Source of the DNA: an uncultured Pelagibacteraceae bacterium
GTDB taxonomy: Bacteria > Pseudomonadota > Alphaproteobacteria > Pelagibacterales > Pelagibacteraceae
Direction of reading: 5' to 3'
NCBI GenBank assembly: GCA_902610755.1
Contig: CACLWW010000004.1
Coordinates: 1 to 64,000, forward strand
Length of the DNA stretch: 64,000 nucleotides
Below the pieces are notes generated by a model. That model saw nothing but the letters and a program-made list of their open reading frames with translations, ran no database searches and was not told the DNA's origin. Shown piece after piece: positions 9,622-19,476 of the stretch. Every line of letters starts with the position of its first letter. Positions within the stretch are counted from its first letter, which is position 1. Both the position numbers and the translations under genes were made by a program.

Positions 9622-12006
9622 CTATCTAACACTCGGTGTGTTTAAAGTTGTTAATGGAACTATAGAAATAGAAAAAAATATTTCTTCAGTAGGCTTCAAT
9701 TCGTTATCTGAATAGTAATCTTTGTTATATTGTATTGAGGCTGTTAAACAATCGTTTTTATACTCATAAATTAGGTTATAAAATTCTGTAAAGTCGGTTT
9801 TTTCATTTCTTCGTGTTCTGTATTTAAGAGAATATGCATTATTGAAATTATAGGCTGTTTCATTAGTGATATAACTTTCACTACCTACTTCATCATCCTC
9901 TTGTAAAAATTCAAAAGATGTAACGAATTTATTCACAGAAATATCTGTTTTAAACAAATTATAATTTGAAGATTCAAAGTCGCTATCAATTGAAAAATTA
10001 TAATCGAATTTTAGATTTTTGTTAGGTTCAAATAATATTGAACCAATAAAATCAGATCCTTTATTATTTAATGTTGATTTAGTTGGTAAATTTATTTCTT
10101 CATTATCTCTTAATACTGTTGCCAAACCTGCTTTAATTATATCGTTTCCACTTCTATTCCTTTTAAGTCTGTATTCACCACCTAAAGTTAAAGATCGCCC
10201 CCCTTCTACAGTGTCATCTAAGCTTAACCTATTTTGAGTGAATATGTTGTTTATATCAATTTTTCTGTCCAAAGTTTTCAAGTCTTTATTTGCATTGGGG
10301 CTGTACATTAATGATCCTTTAGCAGTAAAAAAATTATCAAAAAATTTTCCATTTCTTTTTAATGGATACGATATATCATAGAAAACGGAACCATAATTTT
10401 CTGAACTAAACTTATTTTTGTAATTTGATGAATTATCACCCTCAGAGGTAATATTTTTTAAAAGTAAGTTGAATTTATTTACAAAACCAAATGATGTAAT
10501 TTTTGGATTTGACGAAAATTTTAAATCGTTTATTAAAACTTTTTCATATATATCAGTATCATAATTCTTAATATTCCCACTTGAGATTATTTCATAATTT
10601 CCATTGAAACTTGAGGGAAGTCTTTTTGAAAATCTATAACTTGGAAATATATATTCATATTTATCACTAGATCTATCAATTGTTAAATCTTCATATGCTT
10701 CGATTTTTGTCTCTAAGTCCATATCTCTACTACTACCTCTAAATATTAAAAATGAATTTAATAAAGACTGATTATTATTAACTGAAGATTTGATATTATG
10801 AGTCTTTAAATAATTATCATCGGATGTTGTCTCTAAATTTATTTCGATTTCACTAATGTCAAATGTTTCCATATTTAGTTTCGCTTTAGAATTTGAAAAA
10901 AAGTGAGTTTTTGTGGTTGAATCTTTAGATTTTATACTAAAGTCTGCAATATGTTTTGAATTTTTATTTACCTGTCTGTACTCATTTTGAAACAACCCCT
11001 CATTTTCTGAAAAAATTCTTGGAGAAAATGTTAAATCTTTATTATCACTTATTACTTTATAATATGGAACTTTGAAAGATAGACCCAAACTTGATGAGTC
11101 TATCACTTGTGGCATCAAAAAACCTGATTGTCTCTTAACAGTCGGATCTGGATGAAAAAACTTTGGGAAATAAATAATTGGTTGATCGTATATCTCAAGC
11201 CATGCATGTTTATAATTTATAATTTTTTTTTCCTTATCATGTTTAATTTCTTTTGCTTTGATCTGCCAAGGAGGACAGTCGTCATTCTTTTTACAAGTTG
11301 TAAAAACTCCTTTTTTAATAATTGAATTTTTTCCATCACTAAAAAAATAATTCCCTTTAAGTCTTGGATCGTTGAGGGGATTACCAAAAATACTTTTATG
11401 AAAATTTATATCAATGTTGTCAGCTATTATTTTATTTTCGGAGAAATCTATAATTGCGCTTTCAAAATTGTAGAAATTTTTTTCAAGATCTAGCAATGTA
11501 ACTTTTTTACCTTTAATTAATTGATTGTTTGCATTGTAATTTAGTTCTTGGAACTCTATCTCATTACCTAATTTATCTTTTATTTTGGATTTATTATTAA
11601 TTAAGATTTCTTCAGAATTTTTAAAGTAAACTATTTCCTCTGTATTAAGTACAAAATTATCCTCAAGTTTTATCTCTATATTTCCAGAAGATACAAATTT
11701 TTCTAAATTTTTATCGTAATTAAGATTATCACTCTTGATTTGAATCTCTTTTATTTTATTTGTGATTATTATATTTCCACTAGCCTGTAAAAATTTTTCA
11801 ACCTTATCATATCTCATTTGGTCGGCATTAATGACTATCTCGTCTCCTGATAATATTTTTACTCCATCTTTCGCTATGACTATCTTATCTTTGTCAATAA
11901 TTTCGATTGATGATGCCTCAAATTTTAATTCTTCGGAATAAGCACTTAAAAAATTAATATAGAATATAAAAAAAAATAAAAATTTAGAAAATAAATTACT
12001 TTTCAT
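9622..12006 (-). CDS. lptD: LPS-assembly protein LptD
   Basis: Signal peptide, OstA-like N-terminal repeats, long beta-barrel C-terminus; between surA and lptG/lptF. Confidence 0.92.
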   Translation of the reverse strand: MKSNLFSKFLFFFIFYINFLSAYSEELKFEASSIEIIDKDKIVIAKDGVKILSGDEIVINADQMRYDKVEKFLQASGNIIITNKIKEIQIKSDNLNYDKNLEKFVSSGNIEIKLEDNFVLNTEEIVYFKNSEEILINNKSKIKDKLGNEIEFQELNYNANNQLIKGKKVTLLDLEKNFYNFESAIIDFSENKIIADNIDINFHKSIFGNPLNDPRLKGNYFFSDGKNSIIKKGVFTTCKKNDDCPPWQIKAKEIKHDKEKKIINYKHAWLEIYDQPIIYFPKFFHPDPTVKRQSGFLMPQVIDSSSLGLSFKVPYYKVISDNKDLTFSPRIFSENEGLFQNEYRQVNKNSKHIADFSIKSKDSTTKTHFFSNSKAKLNMETFDISEIEINLETTSDDNYLKTHNIKSSVNNNQSLLNSFLIFRGSSRDMDLETKIEAYEDLTIDRSSDKYEYIFPSYRFSKRLPSSFNGNYEIISSGNIKNYDTDIYEKVLINDLKFSSNPKITSFGFVNKFNLLLKNITSEGDNSSNYKNKFSSENYGSVFYDISYPLKRNGKFFDNFFTAKGSLMYSPNANKDLKTLDRKIDINNIFTQNRLSLDDTVEGGRSLTLGGEYRLKRNRSGNDIIKAGLATVLRDNEEINLPTKSTLNNKGSDFIGSILFEPNKNLKFDYNFSIDSDFESSNYNLFKTDISVNKFVTSFEFLQEDDEVGSESYITNETAYNFNNAYSLKYRTRRNEKTDFTEFYNLIYEYKNDCLTASIQYNKDYYSDNELKPTEEIFFSISIVPLTTLNTPSVR

Positions 12007-13078
12007 TTATCCTTACCAAATTAACCATAGATACTATACCAATCATTAAAAGTGGCACCCAAATAGATACTATTATTGGAACTTGCTCATTTTTTCCAAG
12101 TTCCTCAAAGAAGAAGCTTAAATAATAAATTATGACAGAAATAAGAATTCCAAATATAAGGTGGAATATTTTAGTTTTATTTTGCTTTATATTCATCATT
12201 ATTGTTGAGGATAAAATAGTCATCAACATTAAATAAAATGGAAATGAAAAGATTTTTTGGATTGCAGAGTCTACTTCAATAGAAGAATAGTTTATATCAT
12301 TATACTTGTTTTTTAAATCATTTAACTCAAAAATTGATAGAGAAGTCAAATTAGAAAATAAAGAATTAATGTCTTGAAAGTTTATATTTGTACTTAATTG
12401 AAAGTTGTTTATTCTTTGATTAGTCTTTTGCTCATTATTTAATAAAGCTTTATTTGATTTCCAAATTTTATTTTCTATGTTGATTTTATCAGCTGATATA
12501 TTTTGTATAAAATTAAAATCTTTGTCAAATTGAACTATGTCTACATTATTTAAAATATTTCCTTTTAAATCTTCAGCATTTATAATGCTTGTTATTCCAT
12601 CCTTAGCATCTTTAATCCAAATCCCATTTTCAGTAATTACAGCTAAATATTTATTATCTTTTGCATATGAGTTTTTAATATTCAAATAAGAATGTTTAAG
12701 ATTTGAAGACAAGTTGTAAAATATTGTTACTATTATAACACCAACTATAAAACTTAAAATAGCCAATAACTTAATAATTTTTGAGTTAGTTAAACCAAAA
12801 TTTTTGAATGAAATATTTTCATTTTGTTCGATTAATTTTATGAAAAAAAATTGGGTAGTAATTAAAAAAATAAATGGAAATATTTCAAATAAAATCGATG
12901 GAATATTTAAAAGCGTTAAAAATATTGGTAATCCGATTGAAACATCTAAATCTTTGAAAAAGTTAATTTCTTCAAAAATATTTAAGATGAAAGCCAAAGT
13001 AAAAAAAATAAAAACAGTTTTTATAAATGTTAATAGGAATTGTTTGCTTATATAGTTTTGATAAACTTTAAATATCAT
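11996..13078 (-). CDS. lptG: LPS export ABC permease LptG (YjgP/YjgQ family)
   Basis: Membrane protein of YjgP/YjgQ type with periplasmic domain; adjacent to a paralogue and lptD. Confidence 0.88.
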   Translation of the reverse strand: MIFKVYQNYISKQFLLTFIKTVFIFFTLAFILNIFEEINFFKDLDVSIGLPIFLTLLNIPSILFEIFPFIFLITTQFFFIKLIEQNENISFKNFGLTNSKIIKLLAILSFIVGVIIVTIFYNLSSNLKHSYLNIKNSYAKDNKYLAVITENGIWIKDAKDGITSIINAEDLKGNILNNVDIVQFDKDFNFIQNISADKINIENKIWKSNKALLNNEQKTNQRINNFQLSTNINFQDINSLFSNLTSLSIFELNDLKNKYNDINYSSIEVDSAIQKIFSFPFYLMLMTILSSTIMMNIKQNKTKIFHLIFGILISVIIYYLSFFFEELGKNEQVPIIVSIWVPLLMIGIVSMVNLVRINEK

Positions 13079-14220
13079 TTTGAAGAAGTTAAAGATTGTT
13101 TGTAAAATATAAAGTAAAATATTATTGAAACAAAAATTGGAACAACCATCAATAAAAAACTCTTATTAAAGTTATAAGAAAAAAACTTCGTTAGGATTTC
13201 TGAAAAACTTATTAAAATTACTCCAGTGATAAAAATTATTACCTTATATCTTGAGTATCCAACAGAATTTTTTGATTTAATCAAAAGTAAAGCAGAGATA
13301 ATTGCCAATAATGGAATATATAATGGTTTAAATATTCTGCTAAAAAGTTCTTGAGAAAGGTTATCCAATTGTTTTCGTTCATGCGAACATTGAAACCCAA
13401 ATTCATTTTTATCAATAAGCATTATTTGAGTTCTTTGGTCTTTGGGTTTAAATAAACATTCTGTTAAAAGGAAAACACTAACCTCTTGTAGTTTTGGATA
13501 TTTAGTAGTCTTTGAACTGTAATCAGCTAAGTTTAATTGTGTTTTATTAAAGTTTATTACAGTTGTTTTACCTTTATTGATATTAAGAATCTTACCCTCA
13601 TTTAGGATTAAGAAATTTTGATCATTAAATTGAGAAAAGAAACCTGTTTTTGCGTATATAATTCTTGAGTTTGTTTTGTTGTAAGTATCTTTTATAACTA
13701 TATTTTTAAATTGGTCTAACTCATTCTTCTTATCAACATATATTGTTAGTTTTTCCACTGTGTCCATAAATTTTTTTGGTTTTACAAGCGATGGTAAAAA
13801 ATCAACATTTGATTGTCTTATAAAAGATCTTGCTTTATCTTGAGTAAATGGGACCAAAAATATATTCATTATTGACTGAATTATTAAAAAAATTAGAGAG
13901 TACTTTATAATAACGTTTAAAAATTCACTTTTTTTTATTCCATTAGACCAGAATATCAGAGTTTGATTTTGATCTTCATATTTTACAATTGTAAAAAAAA
14001 CTGCAAAGAAAAACATAAATGGTAAAATTTCATTAAAAATTTTTGGTAGACTTAATAACGTGTATAGAAAATATATTTTAAAACCGTGACCATCCTCAGT
14101 CACGAAACCTAGGTAATTTACAGCCTGAATTACCCAAACTATTAGTGCGACAGAACTACAAGAAAGTAAAAAAAATAATGTTGTTTCACGTAAAAAGTTT
14201 TTAAAAATAATTTTTTTCAT
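13075..14220 (-). CDS. lptF: LPS export ABC permease LptF (YjgP/YjgQ family)
   Basis: YjgP/YjgQ family, tandem with lptG. Confidence 0.88.
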   Translation of the reverse strand: MKKIIFKNFLRETTLFFLLSCSSVALIVWVIQAVNYLGFVTEDGHGFKIYFLYTLLSLPKIFNEILPFMFFFAVFFTIVKYEDQNQTLIFWSNGIKKSEFLNVIIKYSLIFLIIQSIMNIFLVPFTQDKARSFIRQSNVDFLPSLVKPKKFMDTVEKLTIYVDKKNELDQFKNIVIKDTYNKTNSRIIYAKTGFFSQFNDQNFLILNEGKILNINKGKTTVINFNKTQLNLADYSSKTTKYPKLQEVSVFLLTECLFKPKDQRTQIMLIDKNEFGFQCSHERKQLDNLSQELFSRIFKPLYIPLLAIISALLLIKSKNSVGYSRYKVIIFITGVILISFSEILTKFFSYNFNKSFLLMVVPIFVSIIFYFIFYKQSLTSSK

Positions 14221-14276
14221 TGAAATTCTTTAAAATAAACATATACACGTTTTGATAGAAAAATGAATATAAAATT

Positions 14277-15737
14277 ATGATTTTAAAAGATAGTTTTTCA
14301 AAATTTACAAATATCTCCAAACTTTCAGGATGTATTGCCTTTTTTGTTAACGAAAAGTTAGAAATAACACATTTGAAAAAGTACTTAAGTAACTTAGACC
14401 ACAAAAACTTAAGTAAGCTATTAAAAAATAAGAATAAAAAAAAAGGTTTATTATCTTTTGATCTAAATCCAAACCAAAGAATAGTTTTGATTTCTCTAAA
14501 AAAAAATCAGAAACCCAATGAAACAGAAAAAAATGGCGCCAAGCTCACAGATTTTTTAAGTAGCGAAGGGGCAAGTGTAATTCATATTGTTTCAGACACA
14601 ATTTCTGTAAGTTTAAAAACCGATGCAATTTATGATTTTCTACATGGGATGAGATTAAAGTCATATTCTTTTGACAGATACAAATCAAAGAAGGAATCAA
14701 ATATTTTGAAAGTAAATATAACCTCTTCAAAAAAATTTAATAAGAAAATTTATGATAGATTCAAAGGAATAGAATTAGGGGTAAACTATACAAAAGATTT
14801 AGTTTCAGAGCCTGGAAATATTTTACACCCAGATGAATATGCTAAAAGGCTTACTCAATTAAAAAAAATTGGTCTAAAAGTTTCTGTTTATGATGAAAGG
14901 CAACTTAAAAAAATGGGTTGCAACGCACTAGTTGGTGTTGGTCAAGGAAGTATTAGAGGTTCATATTTAGTAACCCTTGAATGGCGAGGAAAAAAATCAA
15001 ATTCAAAGCCACTAGCATTCGTTGGTAAAGGAGTTTGTTTTGATACAGGGGGCATATCTTTAAAGCCCGCAAGGTTTATGGAAGATATGACTTATGACAT
15101 GGCTGGTTCAGCTGTAGTTGTAGGTCTTATGAAAAATTTAGCTTTGAGAAAATCAAAAGTTAACGCAGTTGGTGTTGTTGGGTTAGTTGAAAATATGCCA
15201 GGAGGTAATGCTCAAAGACCTGGAGATATTGTCAAATCTTATAGTGGAAAAACTATTGAGGTATTAAATACTGATGCTGAGGGAAGATTAGTTTTAGCGG
15301 ACGCCATAACTTTTACAGAGAAAAAATTTAAACCTAGTTTGATCGTAGATTTAGCAACATTAACTGGCGCTATAGTTGTCGCATTGGGATCAGAGTATGC
15401 TGGATTATTTTCTAACAACGATAATTTATCTAAGCAAATTCATGAGGCTGGTGAAAAAGTTGAGGAAAAAGCATGGAGACTCCCATTGCACTCTAATTAC
15501 GATAAACTTATGAATTCCAAAAATGCAGACATGCAGAACATTAATTATGTTGGTGGAGCAGGGTCGACTACCGCAGCTCAGTTTTTGCAAAGATTTATTT
15601 TAAACAAAACACCATGGGCTCATTTAGATATTGCTGGGATGGCTTTTTCAAAATATGCCGGAGCTCTTAATTCAAGTGGAGCAACAGGTTATGGAGTAAG
15701 ATTGCTAAATAAGTTTATTGAGGATAACTATGAGTAA
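14277..15737 (+). CDS. pepA: Leucyl aminopeptidase (M17)
   Basis: NTDAEGRLVLADA active-site signature; VGKGVCFDTGGISLKP. Confidence 0.97.
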   Translation: MILKDSFSKFTNISKLSGCIAFFVNEKLEITHLKKYLSNLDHKNLSKLLKNKNKKKGLLSFDLNPNQRIVLISLKKNQKPNETEKNGAKLTDFLSSEGASVIHIVSDTISVSLKTDAIYDFLHGMRLKSYSFDRYKSKKESNILKVNITSSKKFNKKIYDRFKGIELGVNYTKDLVSEPGNILHPDEYAKRLTQLKKIGLKVSVYDERQLKKMGCNALVGVGQGSIRGSYLVTLEWRGKKSNSKPLAFVGKGVCFDTGGISLKPARFMEDMTYDMAGSAVVVGLMKNLALRKSKVNAVGVVGLVENMPGGNAQRPGDIVKSYSGKTIEVLNTDAEGRLVLADAITFTEKKFKPSLIVDLATLTGAIVVALGSEYAGLFSNNDNLSKQIHEAGEKVEEKAWRLPLHSNYDKLMNSKNADMQNINYVGGAGSTTAAQFLQRFILNKTPWAHLDIAGMAFSKYAGALNSSGATGYGVRLLNKFIEDNYE

Positions 15738-16140
15738 AGTTGAACAAACTCTTTCATTGATTAAACCTGATGCAGTTGAAAGAAATTTAGAAGAAGAGAT
15801 AAAACAATTTTTTATTAAATCTGGTTTTAAAATTACTAAACAAAAAAAAGTAAAATTAGAAAAAAAAGATGCTGAAATTTTTTATAAAGTACATGAAACA
15901 AAACCTTTTTATAATGATCTTTGTAACTATCTTTCTTCTGGGCCTATTGTTGCAATGATACTTGAAAAGGTTGATGCAGTTTCTGAAAATCGAAAAGTTA
16001 TGGGAGCAACTGATCCTGGAAAAGCAGATGAAGGAACAATACGAAAAAAATATGGAATATCCATTGATAAAAATTCAGTTCATGGTTCAGACAGTATTGA
16101 AAACGCTAATAAAGAAATTAATTTCTTTTTTAAGACCTAA
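15730..16140 (+). CDS. ndk: Nucleoside diphosphate kinase
   Basis: EQTLSLIKPDAVERN, NSVHGSDSIENA; start trimmed to MSKVEQ at 15730. Confidence 0.97.
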   Translation: MSKVEQTLSLIKPDAVERNLEEEIKQFFIKSGFKITKQKKVKLEKKDAEIFYKVHETKPFYNDLCNYLSSGPIVAMILEKVDAVSENRKVMGATDPGKADEGTIRKKYGISIDKNSVHGSDSIENANKEINFFFKT

Positions 16141-16699
16141 CTAGTTTTTCTAAAACTAGAGGATAAAGTTTATTCTCTTCTTTAAGTACCCTTTTTTCCA
16201 ATTTTATTAAAGTATCTTTTTTGAAAATCTTTACTTTCTTTTTTGCAATGATCTTACCAGAATCTAATTTTTTACTTACATAATGTATTGTGCATCCTGA
16301 AAATTTTTCTTTAGCTTCTAAGGCTCTTTTGTGTGTGTTAAGTCCTTTGTACTTTGGTAATAAAGATGGATGAATGTTAATTATTCTATTCTTAAAAAAA
16401 TTAAGAAAATATGGACTTAAAATTTTCATAAACCCTGCTAAACAAATAAACTTTATATTTTTATTAATGAGGATTTTTGCTAATTTTTTTTGCTCAATTT
16501 TTAAAAATGATTGAGAAATAACTTTAGTTATAATTTGATTTTTTTTCGCAATTTTTAATCCAGCAGCATTCCTTTTATTACTTATTACATACGCAATTTT
16601 ATAATTACAAGTTTTCTTATTTGATCTTAAAATTAAAGCTTTAAGATTTGTTCCCCTTCCCGAGATAAAAACTGCAATATTAGCCTTTTCCTTGATCAC
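16130..16699 (-). CDS. purN: Phosphoribosylglycinamide formyltransferase
   Basis: AVFISGRGTNLKAL, IINIHPSLLPKYKG, GCTIHYV. Confidence 0.96.
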   Translation of the reverse strand: MIKEKANIAVFISGRGTNLKALILRSNKKTCNYKIAYVISNKRNAAGLKIAKKNQIITKVISQSFLKIEQKKLAKILINKNIKFICLAGFMKILSPYFLNFFKNRIINIHPSLLPKYKGLNTHKRALEAKEKFSGCTIHYVSKKLDSGKIIAKKKVKIFKKDTLIKLEKRVLKEENKLYPLVLEKLVRS

Positions 16700-16700
16700 A

Positions 16701-17726
16701 TTACCAACGTATATTGTTAGTATATTTTACTTTATTTTTATTTCTAACTATTTCTCCAATTATGTATGGACGGTATTTCTTTGAAAAAAACTTTAAAATT
16801 TTATGAAAATTATTTTTTTTAATTATCAAACAAAAACCCACACCACAATTAAAAGTTTTGAGCATTTCTTTTTGAGAAACACCATTTTTGTTGATCCAAC
16901 TAAAAATTTTATGGGTTTTTATTTTATCTAAATCTATTCTTGCGCAAAGATTTTTTGGTATTACTCTTTCAATATTGTCACCAATACCTCCACCTGTTAT
17001 ATTTGCACATCCATTAATTAGTTTTCTATCAAGCAAATTCATAATTTCTTTTACATAAATTTTAGTGGGTTTTAATATTTCATTACGCAAAAATTTATTT
17101 TTTTTAATATTGATTTTCTTTTTTTTTAAAACTTCTCTTAATAGGGAATATCCATTTGAATGAAGTCCACTAGAAGGTATTGCTAAAATCAAATTATTTT
17201 CTTTTATCTTTTCCTTCTTTAACAAATTATTCTTGTTTACAAGTCCTACAGAAAATCCAGCCAAATCAAATTTATTTTTAGAGTAGGTTCCTGGCATTTC
17301 AGCTGTTTCTCCGCCCACTAATTGACAGTCACTCACTTTGCAACCTTCATGTATACCTTTAATAATATTTTTTAATTTTGTTAAATTTATTTTATCAATT
17401 GAAATGTAATCTAAGAAAAAAAGTGGTTTTGCTCCAAGTACCAGAATATCATTTACACACATTGCAACTAAATCTATTCCAATAGTATTAAACTTATTTA
17501 AAATATTTGCTATTTCAAGTTTTGTTCCGACACCATCGGTACTACTTACCAATAGAGGATTGTTAAATTTTTTTGGAATTTCATTTATTGAACCAAAACT
17601 ACCTATATTTTTAAATTTATTTTTAGAATTTCCTTTTTTGGTCAATTTAGATATATATTTAATGAATTGATTAGATGCATTTATGTTTACTCCGCTTTTT
17701 TGATATGTAAATTTATATTTTTTCAT
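16701..17726 (-). CDS. purM: Phosphoribosylformylglycinamidine cyclo-ligase
   Basis: YQKSGVNINA, LVSSTDGVGTKLEIA, VGGETAEMPG. Confidence 0.97.
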   Translation of the reverse strand: MKKYKFTYQKSGVNINASNQFIKYISKLTKKGNSKNKFKNIGSFGSINEIPKKFNNPLLVSSTDGVGTKLEIANILNKFNTIGIDLVAMCVNDILVLGAKPLFFLDYISIDKINLTKLKNIIKGIHEGCKVSDCQLVGGETAEMPGTYSKNKFDLAGFSVGLVNKNNLLKKEKIKENNLILAIPSSGLHSNGYSLLREVLKKKKINIKKNKFLRNEILKPTKIYVKEIMNLLDRKLINGCANITGGGIGDNIERVIPKNLCARIDLDKIKTHKIFSWINKNGVSQKEMLKTFNCGVGFCLIIKKNNFHKILKFFSKKYRPYIIGEIVRNKNKVKYTNNIRW

Positions 17727-17734
17727 AATTTAAA

Positions 17735-18811
17735 ATGTTTTTAAAAAAGAATTTTTCGAAGTCCTCATCTTATATAGTTTTTACTATATTTGTAGTATTT
17801 TTTATTTGTTTTATTCACACTTATACTTTTGGTAAAATTTTCAAAATTCAAGACATAGAAATTGAAGAGCCTTTTAATTCTAATTTTAATAAAGAAAAAG
17901 TTATTAACAAAGCATTTGGAGAAGCCTTTAATATTCTTTTGAATAGCTTAATAACTTCAAAGGATAAAAATAAAATTAAAAACACGCAGTTAAAAGATAT
18001 TAAATATCTTATCGATTCTTTTACGATAACAAATGAGCAGTTCCTAAATAAAAATTATCAAGCAAATTTTGTGGTAAATTTTGACAAGCCTAAAATTCTT
18101 AATTTTTTTGAAAGTAAAAATATATTTCCATCGATGTATAAAAAAAAAGAATTTTTGACCTTGCTTATATTAATAGACAATGACGAAGATAAAGTTCTTT
18201 TATTTGATAGAAATCCCTTCTATTCAAAATGGAATGATAATACAAAAAACTTTTCACAAATAAATTACATATTACATGAAGAAGATATTCTTGATCTAAA
18301 ATTGATTACTGAAAATAAAGATATTATTGAAAATTTTAAATTTGATCAAATTGTAAAAAAATATGATACGGAGGATTATATAGTTGCAATATATTTTGAG
18401 AATAAAAATAATCTTAGGGTGCTTTCAAAAATGTTTTATGACGGTGAGGTAAAGATTTCAAATCAAAGTTATAAAAAAGTTGATATTTCCGATGATTTAC
18501 AACTATTAAATATCATTGAAAAAACTAAGATTTTTTTTGAAGATATTTGGAAACAAAATAACCAAATTAATACCTCAATCAAGCTTCCAATAAATATTTC
18601 AATTAATTCAAAAAAAGTTAAACAAATACAATTAATTGAAAATTATTTAGCACAGCTTGATTTGGTTTCAAACTTTTATGTTACAAGTTTTAATAATAAT
18701 AATACAATTTATAAAATAATTTTTAATGGTAATCCAAATCAATTTTTAACCTTAATGAAAGAGAAAGATATTGACATCGATACAAATCAAGAAATATGGA
18801 AAGTAAGATAA
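17735..18811 (+). CDS. DUF2066-like protein
   Basis: Secreted/anchored protein between purM and hdaA, a position typical of DUF2066 proteins in Alphaproteobacteria; family by position and general character only. Confidence 0.55.
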   Translation: MFLKKNFSKSSSYIVFTIFVVFFICFIHTYTFGKIFKIQDIEIEEPFNSNFNKEKVINKAFGEAFNILLNSLITSKDKNKIKNTQLKDIKYLIDSFTITNEQFLNKNYQANFVVNFDKPKILNFFESKNIFPSMYKKKEFLTLLILIDNDEDKVLLFDRNPFYSKWNDNTKNFSQINYILHEEDILDLKLITENKDIIENFKFDQIVKKYDTEDYIVAIYFENKNNLRVLSKMFYDGEVKISNQSYKKVDISDDLQLLNIIEKTKIFFEDIWKQNNQINTSIKLPINISINSKKVKQIQLIENYLAQLDLVSNFYVTSFNNNNTIYKIIFNGNPNQFLTLMKEKDIDIDTNQEIWKVR

Positions 18812-19476
18812 GAGACCTAAGGCAAGAAATATTTAAGTTTGAGCAATTATCAAATTTTAATAAAAATGATTTTTTTGTAAGTAAATGCAATTATTTTGCA
18901 TTTAATTTAATCAAAAGCTGGCCTAATTGGGAAAAAAAAATATTAAATATTTATGGTGAAAGGAAATCAGGCAAGTCTCATTTATCAGAAATTTTTTTAG
19001 AAAAAGAAAAAGGTATCAAATTTAAATTTAAAGAGTTGAATGCTAAAATATTCGATAAAATTAAAGGATATCAAAATGTTGTAATTGAAGATTTTAGTGA
19101 AAGCTGCGATGAGGAAACAACTTATTCTTTAATTGATATGGTTGAAAAAGAGAACAAATATTTATTAATAACATCTGTGAAAGCTGTAAATGAGATGGAG
19201 ACAAGACTTAAAGATTTAAATTCAAGGTTTAAAAATATTCTTACAGCCAAAATCAATAAACCAGATGATGAACTTATATATGCACTTATTGTTAAAAATT
19301 TTTCAGATAGCCAAATAATTTTAGATAAAAAAATCATAGATTTTATTTGTAAGAGAATAACTAGATCTTACGACAAAATATCGGAATTTATATGTACAAT
19401 TGACGAAATTAGTTTAAAAAAAAAAAAACCTATTAATTTAAAAATAATTAAAGAAATTTTAGGAGTATCAAATTGA
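18796..19476 (+). CDS. hdaA: DnaA regulatory inactivator Hda/HdaA-like P-loop protein
   Basis: N-terminal clamp-motif-like QLSNF, NIYGERKSGKSHL Walker A, DnaA-like domain III. Confidence 0.8.
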   Translation: MESKIRDLRQEIFKFEQLSNFNKNDFFVSKCNYFAFNLIKSWPNWEKKILNIYGERKSGKSHLSEIFLEKEKGIKFKFKELNAKIFDKIKGYQNVVIEDFSESCDEETTYSLIDMVEKENKYLLITSVKAVNEMETRLKDLNSRFKNILTAKINKPDDELIYALIVKNFSDSQIILDKKIIDFICKRITRSYDKISEFICTIDEISLKKKKPINLKIIKEILGVSN